Positions 23,881 to 36,300 of a DNA stretch of 64,000 bases are shown piece after piece (the first letter of the stretch is position 1; each line of letters starts with the position of its first letter). Location of the stretch: the NCBI GenBank assembly GCA_001414485.1, contig LLEY01000158.1, positions 1-64,000 on the forward strand. Reading direction: 5' to 3'. The notes under the pieces are model-generated. The model had not been told where the DNA came from, made no database searches, and saw only the letters and a program-made list of their open reading frames with translations. A program made the position numbers and the translations under genes. This DNA comes from Calycina herbarum. Taxonomy: Eukaryota; Ascomycota; Leotiomycetes; Helotiales; Pezizellaceae.

Positions 23881-24273
23881 CTATTCTAGTTGTTTAGTTA
23901 AGATAGATCACTATATAGACAACGACTAGCAATTCTACTCAGCCGCGGAAGCATCTAATAAGACAGCTTAATTCGCTACCTAGGCAGTATAACAATATTA
24001 TAGAATACCTTAGGACCTACTACTATAGGTAGCGTAGCTCCTTTAACTTATGTCGTAATCTGTAAATTACTACGGTCCTACCTCTTAAACTAGTATACTC
24101 TCTATAATTCCAGTCTAGCCTTAATATAACGAGAGGAAGCCTCGCTACTCACAGTCTTACCTAGACAAGTTTACTAATAAAGACAACTCTATGTACCTAC
24201 AATTCAGGAGTCTCTTAGAAGCTAAACTACGGATTAATACTCGAGTAATTAGAAGTAAAGAAGAAAGAGTATA

Positions 24274-24607
24274 TATAATAGTACGAAACGGATACTACTA
24301 CAAAAGAGGCATATAGAAGTGCGTTCGATAGAATGACATATCCGAATACTAGGCTCTGATACGAAGGAAAAGACCAAATTAGTCTTTCCTTAAGAGAGAG
24401 TGAGAGCATCTATATATAAGAGGGCCGGACAATAACAAAAGACCGTACCGATTCGGTTCTAACAGTCCTGAAACCAAAACTGTACTGTAATCCTGTTCCG
24501 TGCGCTCGGTATCCACCGTTCCATAACTATCTGTGCCGTACTATACTCGGCACGTATTCTTGGCTGTTCCGATGGCTCGGCAATTCTATCAATAGCTGGC
24601 TATCACA
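24274..24607 (+). repeat. Solo LTR, TGTAACGG family, TSD GTATA
   Basis: This 334-bp copy is flanked by GTATA at 24269-24273 and 24608-24612, so it inserted into the outer gypsy element's gag region. The start TGTAACGGC has become TATAATAGT by RIP-type transitions. It is longer than 7181-7491 because of an added segment (around TGCGCTCGGTATCCACCG) before the ACTATCTGTGCC part. Confidence 0.9.
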
Positions 24608-27600
24608 GTATAGTACGTGTTTAGACGTTTATCAGAGGACGCCGCCGGACGAATCTACCCTTGGATATAATACGCTCAAGGAACGGCCGATTTCACTATA
24701 GAAGGACTTTTAACGCAAATGGATCAGGCTTTCGATAACCTACAGAGATAAGCTAAGGCGCTTAGTAAGCTTAATTCAGTTTGCCAGGGATACCGTGACT
24801 TTCGTACGTTTCTTTAAGAATTTGAACAGACCCTACTCAAAGTATAAGAGTAGGGCTGGGATAACAATGTTAAGAAAGGTTACCTTAAAGCAGGTATTAA
24901 CTAGGAACTCAAGAGTTAACTAGTTAACTAAGTAGAACCGAGGACGTACGAAGAATATATAGCGTTATTACGAATGATTTTAGATAACCTTTAAGACCTT
25001 AAGATATAGAACAACCGCTGAAATAAAAATCGAGGAAGTAATCTATACTTCTCCTGAAACACTATAACCTAGGAAGCTACGGAAACCATGGATTAGGAAC
25101 CTACTATAACTCTAACTTATGTAACAGCTACTAGCTACTCTAGATTAGGAAGGTCCTAACCTAGATAATAATAATAAGCGAAGTGAGTCGACTACTCTGA
25201 AATTAGACATCGAATGTCTAACGGTAGCTGCCTTCGCTATAGCAATAATAGATATATAGTTAGAGACTGTCTACTCCTTCTAGCTTAGAATCCTAGCCGA
25301 GGTTACTAAGAAAGACAGTAGCTAAGTAGGCCCTCGCCCGTACGCAAGCTATAAGCAGCTAATGCTAACCTAACTGTTGCTAGAACAAAGTCTTCTGGAA
25401 TTAAGAAAACAAAGATTAAGGAAGTAGAAGAATAAGAAATAGACGGAGAGTCGGGAAAAGAATAGCCTCTAATCAAAGCCGCGATTAGAGGCTCTTAGAT
25501 ATAAGAAGTGATTTAAGAGAAGCCTAGAAACGTTTTAAAGATTCTATAGTTAGAGATCCGTTTATTATATTAGCTTTAGTTAATAATATCGTTTTTGTAG
25601 ATACCTTGATTAATACTAGATATCTTACCTACGGACTATATAACCTACGCTTTACTTAAAAACACAACCTTATATATATACTAATTATACTATATAATAT
25701 TACTAGCTTTGATAGCAAAGTCTCTTCGTCTATTAACGAAGTTGCTATTATTTCGCTTGATTTAGACAGATATAGAGAAGAGAGAGTGTTCCTCTATGTT
25801 ACGTCTATTAGCGACTATAATATAATTTTAGAAATACTATAGATTACAGTATATAACGCTAGGATTAATAGACCTTGTTCTAAAATAAGAATTAGAGTAA
25901 TAAACACGATTATACGAAGTAAGAAAGCCTTTTTCAAGAAGTAAGAGGAGTTGAAACAGTTAGCCTAAGTATTAGCTACTTTATTTATAATAATTAAGAA
26001 ACGACGAAGCTAAAAAGCCTAGGTCTTTACAGCTAGTATATTAGATATTAATAAGGCTCTTAGAGTAAAACAACGTATAGACCTAGTAACAAAGCTACTA
26101 TAACATTTCCACGAGTTTCTAGATATTTTTAGCTATAAAAAAGTAGAATAATTACCACTGCTACAAGGACTAAGGACTGACTATGCTATTAAGCTCGAGC
26201 TAGTAAACGGAAAATAACTAACTATACTATAGAGGCTCTTATATAGTATATTCTACGACGAGCTTCTCGTACTTAGAAAGACCTTAATAGAGCTACTTAA
26301 TAAAGAGTTTATATAAATAAGCAACTCGCTAGCAGCAGCGCTAGTATTATTCGTTAAGAAACTAAGAGGTAGATTATAGTTTTATATTAACTACTATAGT
26401 CTAAACCGTATTATAAAAAAAGATCGCTACTCTCTTCCTCTTATCTATAAGACTCTATAGAATATTACTAAGGTAAAATAGTTTACTAAGCTTAATATTA
26501 TTACTGCTTTTTATAAGATATAGATAGTAGAGAGAGACAAGTAGAAAACTGCTTTTCAGACCTGTTATAGACTTTATAAATAGATAGTTACACTGTTCGG
26601 TCTTGTAAATACGTCTAATATATTCTAGAAGTATATTAACTAGACTCTACGAGACTACTTAGACGAATTCTACTCTACTTATATTAATAATATTCTTATA
26701 TACTCGTCTAGAAGTAGGAGTTAACACCACGAGCATATATATAAGGTACTCTAGCGTCTACGAGAGGCAGGATTATAGATCGATATTAATAAGTGTGAAT
26801 TTAAGGTATAAGAGACGAAGTACTTAGGGTTTATCCTTAAAGCAGGAAAAGAACTTTAAATAGATCTAGATAAGATTAAGGTAATTATAAGCTAGGAAGC
26901 ACTAACTTCTATTAAAGGTATACGAGGGTTTCTTAGGTTTACTAACTTTTATAAGCGTTTTATTAAGGACTTTTTAGACCTTATACGACCGCTTATAGAA
27001 CTTATACATAAGAACCGGGAATTCTCCTAGACTAGAGAAGCAAATACAGCTTTCTAAACACTTAAGAACATCTTTACTTCAGCTCTAGCACTTACCTAAT
27101 TTGACTACGATAAGCTTATACGTATTAAAATAGACTCTTCAGGCTAGTATATTAGTAGTACGCTATAGCAGCTGAGCGACAAAGGTATATAGGTGTTATA
27201 CGCCTTCTTTTCTAAGAAGAATAACCTAGCGGAATATAACTACGAAATCTATAATAAAGAAATACTTATAATTATATAATACCTAGAAGAATAGGACGCT
27301 GAACTAAGAGGGGTTAATAGGTTTAAGATTTATACAGATTATAAGAACCTCGAGTACTTTATAACTATATATAAGCTTATAGAATAATAAATAAGATAGT
27401 CTTTAATTCTCTCTTAATATAACTTCTATATTATCTACGTTTCTAGAAGAGAAAACGAACGCGCCGACGCTCTATTACGACGAGACTAAGACATACTATA
27501 GGACAGGTTAGACTAGCGTTTAGCTAATCGGAATATATAACTCTTAAAGCCTGAAATGCTTATACTAAGTTATATAGTCCGTGCCTTACTAGTAACAATT

Positions 27601-28114
27601 CACTCTCCTTAGAATTAAATATTAGAGAAGTTATTAGACAAGCTTATAGACTAGGATTAAACTCTCGTAGACGATATAGAGTATATTCAAGCTAAGGAAG
27701 CTATAAAAGCAGGTGCTAGGAGATTCCTAATAGAGCTTTACCTTAAGATATCTATCTTAGAATACTCTTTATCTAACGAAGGCTATAAGACTCCTACGAC
27801 CTATAAACTCGTCACTACTACCTAGGCAAGTTATCGAAGAAAGCTAGCCGTCTACGATGTTAATCGACAATATAGAGATATATAACATAGAGTATATACT
27901 TGATCAAAAGAGAGCTCCCGGTAGAGGCAATCGACTAAGATATCTAGTTAAGTAGGAAGGTTATAGACAGCCGACGTAGGAACCAGAATCGTCTTTAGAA
28001 AACACTATTATACTTATTAACTAGAAAGAGAAAATCAAGGCTAGAACGAGCGTTATAAGAGGGAATAAAAGGAGCAGGTAGAGGCTTCGTCGCCTAGGAG
28101 AGGAAGAGGGGTAA

Positions 28115-28345
28115 TATAAGGGTTAGAACCTATAATAGAGGCTCGGGCCACGCCCTTGCTAAGCATTAACCAAAGTCCCCGCTTAGCACTAGCTATCACA
28201 CTACTGCTAAGTTGTTAGAATATTCCAGAAGCTCTTCTTCTCTCTATATATAGAGGAAGAGCTCGTATATATATAGTCTTCACGCACTTCTTAATTGAAT
28301 ATTCGAAACCACACCTTTAAGTTGTTCGAGGTCTGGCCTCTTACA
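28115..28345 (+). repeat. 3' LTR of the outer gypsy element
   Basis: The LTR is 231 bp, lightly RIP-mutated, ends TCTTACA, and is followed by the AGAAC duplication. Confidence 0.85.
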
Positions 28346-28350
28346 AGAAC

Positions 28351-29781
28351 CTTAGTTAGAGTTATATTCGCCTTAGAATATTCAACAGATTTAGAACAAC
28401 CCGATTACTCAACATAATAAACTTTTCAAGTCTAATATTCCAGACCTGATTAACAAGATTTCAGGTATTCCAGAGTTTAATATAGTACTCATAGATCACT
28501 TTAACTATATCAAGGATTCGCTCCGGTATAGGCGGAAGCCATATATCTATATCCCACCTAGGTTACCCTATATAAACCAAAGCGAGCTATTATACAAGTG
28601 CGACCTTATTATTACTAACGATTATTATACAGCGGAAATCATAAGAAGTTCTCGTCGTTACCTTAATAACAAAACTCTTCTGATTCGGGATCCTACCTAT
28701 ATATCACGCTAGCCAATGCCAACTCGCGAAACATAGCTTATAACGCTCTCAGAACTTGTTGCATTTGAGGAGAGGATGGAGACTAGGACGAGGGCCGGGA
28801 ACGGAAAACGAAGACCTAAGCGAAAAAGAATAACCGTCGATGTCTAAGACATGACAGTAGAGCGAGGTTCAAGACATACAGATCGCGTTTTACTTTCAAA
28901 GATCCTTCCAGATTTACAGGACACGCAGGATCGAGCCTCTCCTGCAAACCTACTATAGAACCTTCTTAATATTATATCGAGACTAAATACATTTCTCGAA
29001 CCCGCTTGTCTCTAGGCCAGTGGTCTATATTTCTCTATTCTTAAGAATATTACAACTATGCTAGCGAGTATATCTCGAGGGTCAATAGGGAAAGATAGAA
29101 CGAAGAAATCTTTAGAGCCACTTGACTTAGACGAATATCTTAACTTTCAAATATTCGGCCAAAGATTTAGTTCTTCGCGTTAGTACAAAGACAATGTTAG
29201 TGTTAGTACCTAGGTACGGTGTATGTTTAGGAAGAAGATATAGCCAGTAAAAGCAGATATAACAGCTAAAGAGTGGGAAGAATTCAAGGCGGCCGGGGAT
29301 AAGTGAATACCGTAAGATTATAGTATACCAATAGTCGTGCTAAATCCTAGTGATGTTTTAATTATACTCTCTAGTAATTACAACGTTCACGCTTCTATCA
29401 CCTTAGCCGATTGCTCTATAGAGGGTGGTATATTTTAAGATACTAGGTGTCTAGATAAAATTCTAGAGCACGTTGTCGATTAGTCTAAAAATGTGTATAT
29501 TAGTAACGAATAACTTCCGGAGCAGTTAAAGAATGTCTTACTAGTGTTACAGGGCTAAGTTAACGAACATCCGACTCGCTTCGACTTGAATACTGAGAAG
29601 GTATTAGAATAAATCGATACACTACTTACGAAGCTAGAAGCGTCTTAATTAGAGCCGGGAGAGGGTAAAACGTGGGAGGAAATTGCTCGTTAGGTATGCT
29701 AACGAAGGCTAGCGGCCTAATTTCTCGATATCTTATACTTAAACTGCTTTTCTGAATTCTTCTACATAGTTTTCCTTTACT
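28351..29781 (+). pseudogene. JmjC-like protein, 3' part
   Basis: The frame left at 10672 resumes here and stays open, apart from TAG/TAA/TGA codons, to about 29781. The middle has a basic stretch (GKRRPKRKR, possible nuclear signal). The C-terminal third has VRCMF, ITAKEWEEFKAAGDK, then LNPSDVLIIL, NVHASITL and EGGIFWD-like segments, which resemble the cupin/JmjC-like core of many fungal proteins annotated as JmjC domain-containing. JmjC enzymes are 2-oxoglutarate-Fe(II) dioxygenases, but I do not see a clear HxD...H iron triad, so activity cannot be claimed. The full protein would be about 640 residues. Stop codons fit RIP of Trp and Gln codons. Confidence 0.5.
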
Positions 29782-30156
29782 AAAGTAAATTTCTTTCCTC
29801 CTTTTAGACCGTCATTCCTTATGTATTCTACCATATGTGAAAGCACTATAGTTCGGGAGACCCCTTGAAATATTATTATCCCTATCTATCTATTCTTCTT
29901 ATTTAAGTGACATACCTCTTTGCCAGGAGTGATGTTGGCTTGGAAGGGAAGTAGGAGCTTGGATTCGGTGCTGGTGTTCTTGGATACAGCTCGTTATAGG
30001 CGTGCGCTTCTATGAGAAGGGGGTTGTGGTCGCTCTTTCTTAACATCTTATAGCCGCGTTACTATCAACGATCAGGAATTCAAGGTCGATGGTCTATCCC
30101 ATTCCCGGGGCGGTTTACACTAAGGGACACATCAAGTACTTAGAGACACTACAGCG
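29782..30156. other. No feature recognised
   Basis: Composition is near normal. It may hold the promoter or first exon of the 30157-30765 pseudogene, but no motif supports this. Confidence 0.3.
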
Positions 30157-30765
30157 ATGAGTAACCTGCTTCACTGTTTCAATTGCATTATCAAAGCGAC
30201 TAACGTTGATTTCACCACCATTCGCACTACTACCTTCAGCATTGTTATAAACGGCTCGGAAGCACGAATTTTCACTACCTGGCGAAAGGAGGGCAGCCTC
30301 AACTCTCGGCCACCACGGCCTGCAAAGTTCATAATGAAAAAGGTAGGTAGTTACGCCCTTCAAGACCCTAGCCAATATCTCAAGTTTCGTAATTACGTCC
30401 GCAATATTATTACTTATGGCAAAGAGCTCCTAGTATAAGTGAAAAGTGTAATAAGAGTATCTCTCCTAATACTTCCGAAGAACAAGAAGGTTTAGCATCC
30501 TAGGTTGGGGTGGGAGTGGGATGATACACAAGGGGATTATTAGAAGCTCACTAATAATAGCGAGATTTGGCATAGATTGCTAGGGTAGACGTGGGATCTA
30601 AATCAACGAGATTATTAGAAGTCGAAACCTGGCGTTGTCCCCGAGGAAGTCTTTTAGATAGCAGACACGGTGTGGATATAGAGTAAAGACGCACAGGATT
30701 ATTAGAGGTATAAGGCTATCACCTAATATATAGAGGCCGCATAGGGCATGAACAGCAGAAAATAA
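30157..30765 (+). pseudogene. DUF7924-like fragment with DYW-ending repeats
   Basis: From 30157 the frame encodes FSIVINGSEARIFTTWRKEG and, further on, SYALQDPSQYLKFRNYVRN, which resembles the core of a fungal domain of unknown function (DUF7924 type, from memory). After a TAA at 30436-30438 the same frame continues to 30765 and holds at least three segments ending in D-Y-stop-K/R (GDY, RDY, QDY), where each stop is TAG in the position of a Trp, giving a repeated DYW(K/R) ending. It is a 203-codon frame with about nine RIP-type stops. Function unknown; the 5' end is probably missing. Confidence 0.45.
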
Positions 30766-30921
30766 AACTTCCTATTTCTTCTTTATCAACGATCGTGCCT
30801 AAAAAACAAGTGAGATTAGGGGAAAGTGTTTCTTATAGTCCGGAATATCTCAGGAAATTAATATCATGTTAAATCTCAAAAATGCAAATAACACTTTAAT
30901 AGCCTAAAACAAATCATTAGT

Positions 30922-31690
30922 GTGGTAGTGGTTAACCGGCCTGCTTCCTATAATTTCCAAATAACTGGCTTTATCAAGCAGGAGACGGGGATCTCGGAGG
31001 GACCTTCTTGCGGTCCCACCAACGAGGAAGAAGAGATTGGGGACACAATAGTTCAAGATGTCAAGGTGGGTCGTATTCTAGGAGAGAGATTAGACCAAGG
31101 CTAATTTCTAAGAAGATCAGTCAACACGAGCTATATGAAAGTAACATAGCATTGCCACCAAATATCAACCGTGCTTGCGAGCAATGTAGAAGCAGAAAAA
31201 AGGCAGCCCCCCGGCTGTCTATATTGACCTCTCAATTGAGAGAGAGTCAACGACAGAAATGGCAGCAAGACTTGTATACCAAAAACGCTTAATACAGCAG
31301 TCAATGTCTTTGGTTGATTAGCTTCGTTAGCGGAATAATGAGTTGGAGCAGCAGAACAATCGATTAGAGAAAGAAAAAGAATCACTAAATAACAAAATTC
31401 GTCGTATTCAAGAGAAATTAATTAGCGCAAACGACTAGTTAAGGGAAGAAAACAAATCATTACATAACCAAATTCAACCTCTTTATGATCAAGAGATAGC
31501 ATTTGGGGAACAAATTACAAGTTTAGAGACTAAAGTACAGAGACTATAATGTTACCTGAATCAATCTTTGGAAATTGTAAGCGATCTCTTGCCGACAGCT
31601 GAGGGAACATCAAGGGCTACCAAGAAGCGGAAGTTGTTGCAAGACTCACCGATGCGTGTGTTAAGATCCTCCTCCAGGTATAAGGTTTAA
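30922..31690 (+). pseudogene. Zinc-cluster-like coiled-coil protein remnant
   Basis: An acidic segment (NEEEEIGDTIVQD, 30922-31104) precedes, in another frame, ACEQCRSRKK at about 31171-31200, the first half of a fungal Zn2Cys6 cluster; the second half is missing. After a further one-base shift the frame encodes a long coiled coil (NELEQQNNRLEKEKESLNNK and two more blocks of this kind), then a KKRK basic cluster, ending at TAA 31690. TAG and TAA codons at Gln positions fit RIP. The original was probably a small DNA-binding protein with a zinc cluster and coiled-coil dimerisation region. The frames do not join without indels or introns. Confidence 0.5.
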
Positions 31691-33365
31691 GACAATGGTA
31701 GAGTGACAGATGTCTTTTATTAGGCTTTTTCATATGTTTGAGGTCAAATTGAACATTTAAAGATCACTCCTGCGTCCGCGTATTATACGTAGAGCAGCAA
31801 TTCGAAGTGTAACGCGACAGATAACTAGCATTTTCTGCCCTGCGTATAGATAACGATGACTTCTTATTTTTCCAAAGCTCAACCTGAGTTTTAATTAAAG
31901 CTAAACATCTGTCTAAAGCAGACAACACGAGAAACCCCTCGCCTGTGACAGGATAGATGTGTCTGAGAATCCTGATATTATCAGGTCTCTATAGATTCGT
32001 ATGCCACGATTTCTCTAAACTCGGCTCCTAGACTGTTGAATTACCCTTTTCTACTGCGAGCTTGGAACTTTGGCTTCTGGTCCTGCTTGTAGCAGAATGC
32101 AAGTATAGCTTAGGCGCTAGGCTCGTTGATTGGTTAATAAGCCTCGGTTCTGTATAATGATTCAAACAAGTCTGCTATGTACTTCAGAATTGAAAATACC
32201 TGCCAAAGCACCGTGTGGAAAAGAAGAATATACTGAGTTAAGTGATTTATGATTGCTATTTTAGAAACTTAAACACACTATAACAAGCTTCATTTATACC
32301 GTCTTATTATGCCCTGTTACTATCCTATTTTGTTGAGCTGCATTTCCGTTTTGTGTATATTGCATCTTGCGGAAAGGAGCGAAGAAATCCTTATCCACAG
32401 CCACAAGCATCAAAAATCATCCATAGCCACGAGCAGCAAAAATCATCCACAGCCACGAGCAGCAAAAATCCTCATCCATAGCCACAAGTATCAAAAATGT
32501 TCAAACATAAGCATCAAATCTTCGATCGACAGCTACGAGCATCTAGCCACAAGCATCAATATGTTGGCGTCTAGGCAGGGTAGCACCACTCTACAACGAT
32601 GCTGGTTACATTTAAATGAAAGCACTGGACCCTGAAAAGCTTTAGCATTTCCATCTAAAAGAGAGCCATTGACTTACCACAAATATAAATCCCAAAGTTA
32701 CGTGGAAAGGACAGCAGCACCTACAACGTTGTAATATTACCCCCCGCGGCATATGGCGTTCGTACATCTCCCGCCCATATTTGATCTTACTAAGGCGTTT
32801 TACGTTCTCTCTCTGCCGAAAATCTTTACAGTTCTCGCAAATTCCCTAACTCGGAACATCTAGGTATCGTTGTTGATTAGAACAATGGATTCCTAGCATA
32901 TCCGGATCTTCACACCAAATTAGCATTACCCTCCCCACGTGTTTGCAATCTAGCCAGAATTGATAACGGATACCACACATAGTGAATAATAGTGATGATG
33001 TCTATAATGATGAGCTTGCATGTTATTATAGGTATGATGCTCCTAAATTTAGAAAGATAGGGGAGAAATTGCTTTTTAATAATAATAGAGGGACGGGTTA
33101 GAAACGAGATAGGTAGTGAGACGAGAAAATGTCCAAGCAGGAATTTAGGAAGCGAAAGGTCTATGGCTTGACAGCCTTTTCCGTTTCAGGATATGTACTA
33201 GAAATAGATAACTAGCTCAAAGATCTGATACTGCGACTAATTGTTAAATTTAAGACTAGCTAGTATCGAAATTTTATCCCTGTCAGTACTATAAACCTCA
33301 TCTTAAAAGAGTAAAATCTAGGCGTAGATAGGGACCAAGTTTTTGTCTTCGCTAATATACAACCT
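31691..33365. other. Intergenic; minisatellite but no gene recognised
   Basis: A 326-bp open frame at 32309-32635 is largely a translation of the tandem repeat at 32388-32555 and is unlikely to be a gene. The rest shows no motif. Confidence 0.35.
32388..32555. repeat. Minisatellite, about 26-bp units
   Basis: Imperfect tandem units containing ATCCACAGCCACAAGCATCA and AAAAATC are present about five times, with spacing of roughly 24-28 bp. Confidence 0.75.
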
Positions 33366-36300
33366 CTAGGAGAGAGCATAGACGCCGTCACTTTTCAAAA
33401 GATCATCGTGCCTGCCGTCTTTAATAATCCTGCCACTTTCCTCTAAAACCAAGATACGATCAACATCCTTGATAGAAGACAGTCGATGGCTAGAAGGACA
33501 AGAGGTTAGCATTTCTGCGTCTATTAGAGCACCTAGAAAGACTCACGCAATGATGATCACCGTTCTGTTAGCGAACTTTTTCTCGATCCGATTCTTGATA
33601 TAGGCTTCCGTTTGAGGGTCCAAAGCAGCCGTACCTTCATCTATAAGCAGGATGTTTGGGTCTTGGAGGAACACACAGGCGAGCGCGAGACGCTGTTTCT
33701 CGCCGCCCGAAAAATTTCTGCAGAGTGTTTAGTAGCTGAAGACGACTATTATCGGCATAAGATTCAACTCACTTCCCGTTTCCTGTCACCATCGACTAGT
33801 ACTTGCCGGGGCGCTTCTCAATGATATTATGAAGTCCTGTCTCGTATGAAGCAGCATAGACTTCTTCGTCTGTTGCAGTTTTTTTTAAGTACCTGATTTT
33901 ATACATGACGGAGTTATTACACAAGTGTAGTTGCTAGGGTATCATGCCGACATGTTGGTGTATACTTGAGTAGGTAGGTTAGGACGGGTATACACAGTGA
34001 ACGATAGAGCAGGGTGAAATGAGATGTCCAACTTACCTACTGCTCTTCAGGCTAGCGATGTCCTGGCCATCAATTAAAACACTACCCTCGGTAGCTATAT
34101 ACATACGCTTTATGAGTTGTAAGAGTTAGGGCCATTACTCGTGGGACACCTAAGCGAACCCTACCAAATTGACACTTATTACTTAAAAATCTATTATAAT
34201 TTAAACTTCAAGTCTTTTGCCTTAAAACTTATATATATTATTAATGAATAGTTGCTAATCCTTTAACTTTGATAACATCTTCTAACTTATAAGTTAATCG
34301 CTTAGTATATCGCTTATAATTACGTGGATCTACTAGATCCCAAAGCCTTTAGATCTCCTTAATCAATGCTTCCTTAGAAGTCAGGATAAAAGGCAACTTT
34401 TTCAGCTCTTCTTTCATCTACTGCTAGACCTTCTCAATTATATTTAAATTAGGTAAAGAAGGAGGCCAATTAAACCCGTGGATACTATGTTCGAGCTTAG
34501 CTAAACGAGCATGTCCCTTGTATATCTTAGAACCGTCTTCTATAAAGATATACTTAGTACCAAGCTCGTTGAATAAGGGAAAGATAACTAGCTCGAGAAC
34601 TTGATCTCTATAGGCTCGAGAATTCACCCCTTTATAGCCTTGTTCCTTCTCTAAGAAGACAAGAGGGGATTTATAATCCCAGCCGATCGCGCCCCAGATC
34701 ATAACCGTTACCCTCCCTAAGCGATATGTCGACCTAATATAGTCTGGACACCTCTATTCGTCTATACGCTGTGTAACCTAGACTCTCCTACTCTTTCCAA
34801 GCTTAAATATATACTCGTTCAACTATATAACCTTCCTCTAGTCCCCCTTTTGCCTCTAAGTAGCTGCCTAGTCCGATGTCCCCTACCAGCGGTGCGTATA
34901 TGCAAAAGTAAGACGTTTCTTTGCTTGGAGTCGGCTAATAAAGGGACGAGGGCAAGTAATACATCGTCGGTAGCCAGCGTAGCGAAGTTCTCAGCGGATT
35001 ATACGGGCAGAAGCAGGTAGATTAAGAGCGTTTTTGACTTGTGTAAAAGATATACGACGAGTAGTATAATTTTGTAATATAAATCGAAGGATTTGGCGTA
35101 TATGTCGTTTAGATAGTAATCTCTTTTGAAACTGCTTCCCTTTCTGTGTAGTTTGACTTGAATTGCTCTTATATATCCTTTGCGCGGTCGATTTTGGTAT
35201 ACCTAATTTAGCTTCTATCTTCCTCTACGATTTTCCATTGTCTCGCGCTTGACGTACTATAGCGCGCTTCGGTGTCGACCAATTCTAGCCAGATTCGTGT
35301 ATAGAAGAGGGGGAGAGGATTCAGTCTGCTATTTTCAATTTAATAAGTTTTGGTTAAAAGGTTGAATTATGGTAGGTTTTTGAAAACGGAGTGTCGGAAA
35401 TTATGGTGGGGCGGGAAATCTCGCTTAGGTGTCCCACGAGTAATGGCCCCAACTCTTATAAAGGTTGACTTCCCTACTCCGCTTGGTCCTACAATAGCAA
35501 CTGTCGTACCCGCGTCGATTTTGATGATTATGTGGTTGAGGACCATCTGGTTCGTCCCTGGGTAGGAAAATGTGACGTTGTTGAACTCCACTTTGCCGTT
35601 CACGTACTCCAGGTCTTTATCGCTACCTTGAATGCTTGGCTCAATCTCCAGGATCCTTCTAAGGCGGGTGACGCTCAGGATTTCCTTGATCATTTCATTT
35701 GGAAGGTTACCAAGATAGCTGGTAGATGTCAAAAGATGCTTCCAAAGGCCGGTGCATGTAACCAGATCGCCAACATTAAGCCGCCCTGCTCTGATCTTAC
35801 ACAGGATGAATCCATTGGCGGCGAGAGACCCAAGTTCAAGTGTCCAAGACTGTAGAAATCTGAAAAGATACGATCGCACCCAGTATCTCCGGGCCTTCAG
35901 CAGCTAGCTCTTCACTTAAGATTTGTAGCGACTAATCTCAAACTTGACCTGGTCATGGTTGGAAACTGTAGGCCATCCCTCTACACCATTATGACGCCCA
36001 AGCTCCTGGATGTCATTGGCAGTGTTGTATTCGTCTGTTGCTTGTACGAGGACTATAACAGATGTTTTCTGTAAGAGGAGGTAAACTATGACCGTGTATA
36101 CAAAGATGTAGATCATAAAAGTTCCGAACCGATGAAGCAGACCAGTGAAGGCGAGTATAAGACAGATGAGATTCGGCACGAGACCACAGAAAACAGTGTT
36201 AAGTGCCTTATCAACGTCTCCAGCATAGTCAACGGCCTTGATCAAATCAGTTGCTTCTACTGAAGCGTGGAAGTCGGCACCTAAGGAAAGAATATGTGTA

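Larger units (their letters stand above)
10673..28345 (+). mobile_element. Outer chromodomain Ty3/gypsy element, TSD AGAAC
   Basis: Two 231-bp LTRs (10673-10903 and 28115-28345) are flanked by AGAAC at 10668-10672 and 28346-28350. The internal part is split by the middle element (10915-23675) and a solo LTR (24274-24607). Its own coding remains run from about 23681 to 28110: gag with a degenerate CCHC knuckle near 25230, protease, reverse transcriptase (the YIDD box now reads as YINN near 26690), RNase H, and a C-terminal chromodomain near 27895-28020 whose conserved Trp codons are TAG. I could not clearly place an integrase core; between RNase H and the chromodomain there is less sequence (about 27,500-27,890) than an integrase needs, so it is probably deleted. 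All frames contain many RIP stops. Confidence 0.85.

Noticed and set aside
32388..32555. Possible CRISPR-like array
   Set aside because: Units are contiguous imperfect tandem copies without unique spacers, and the genome is fungal.
32309..32635. 108-codon open frame
   Set aside because: Most of it is a translation of the minisatellite; no conserved motif.
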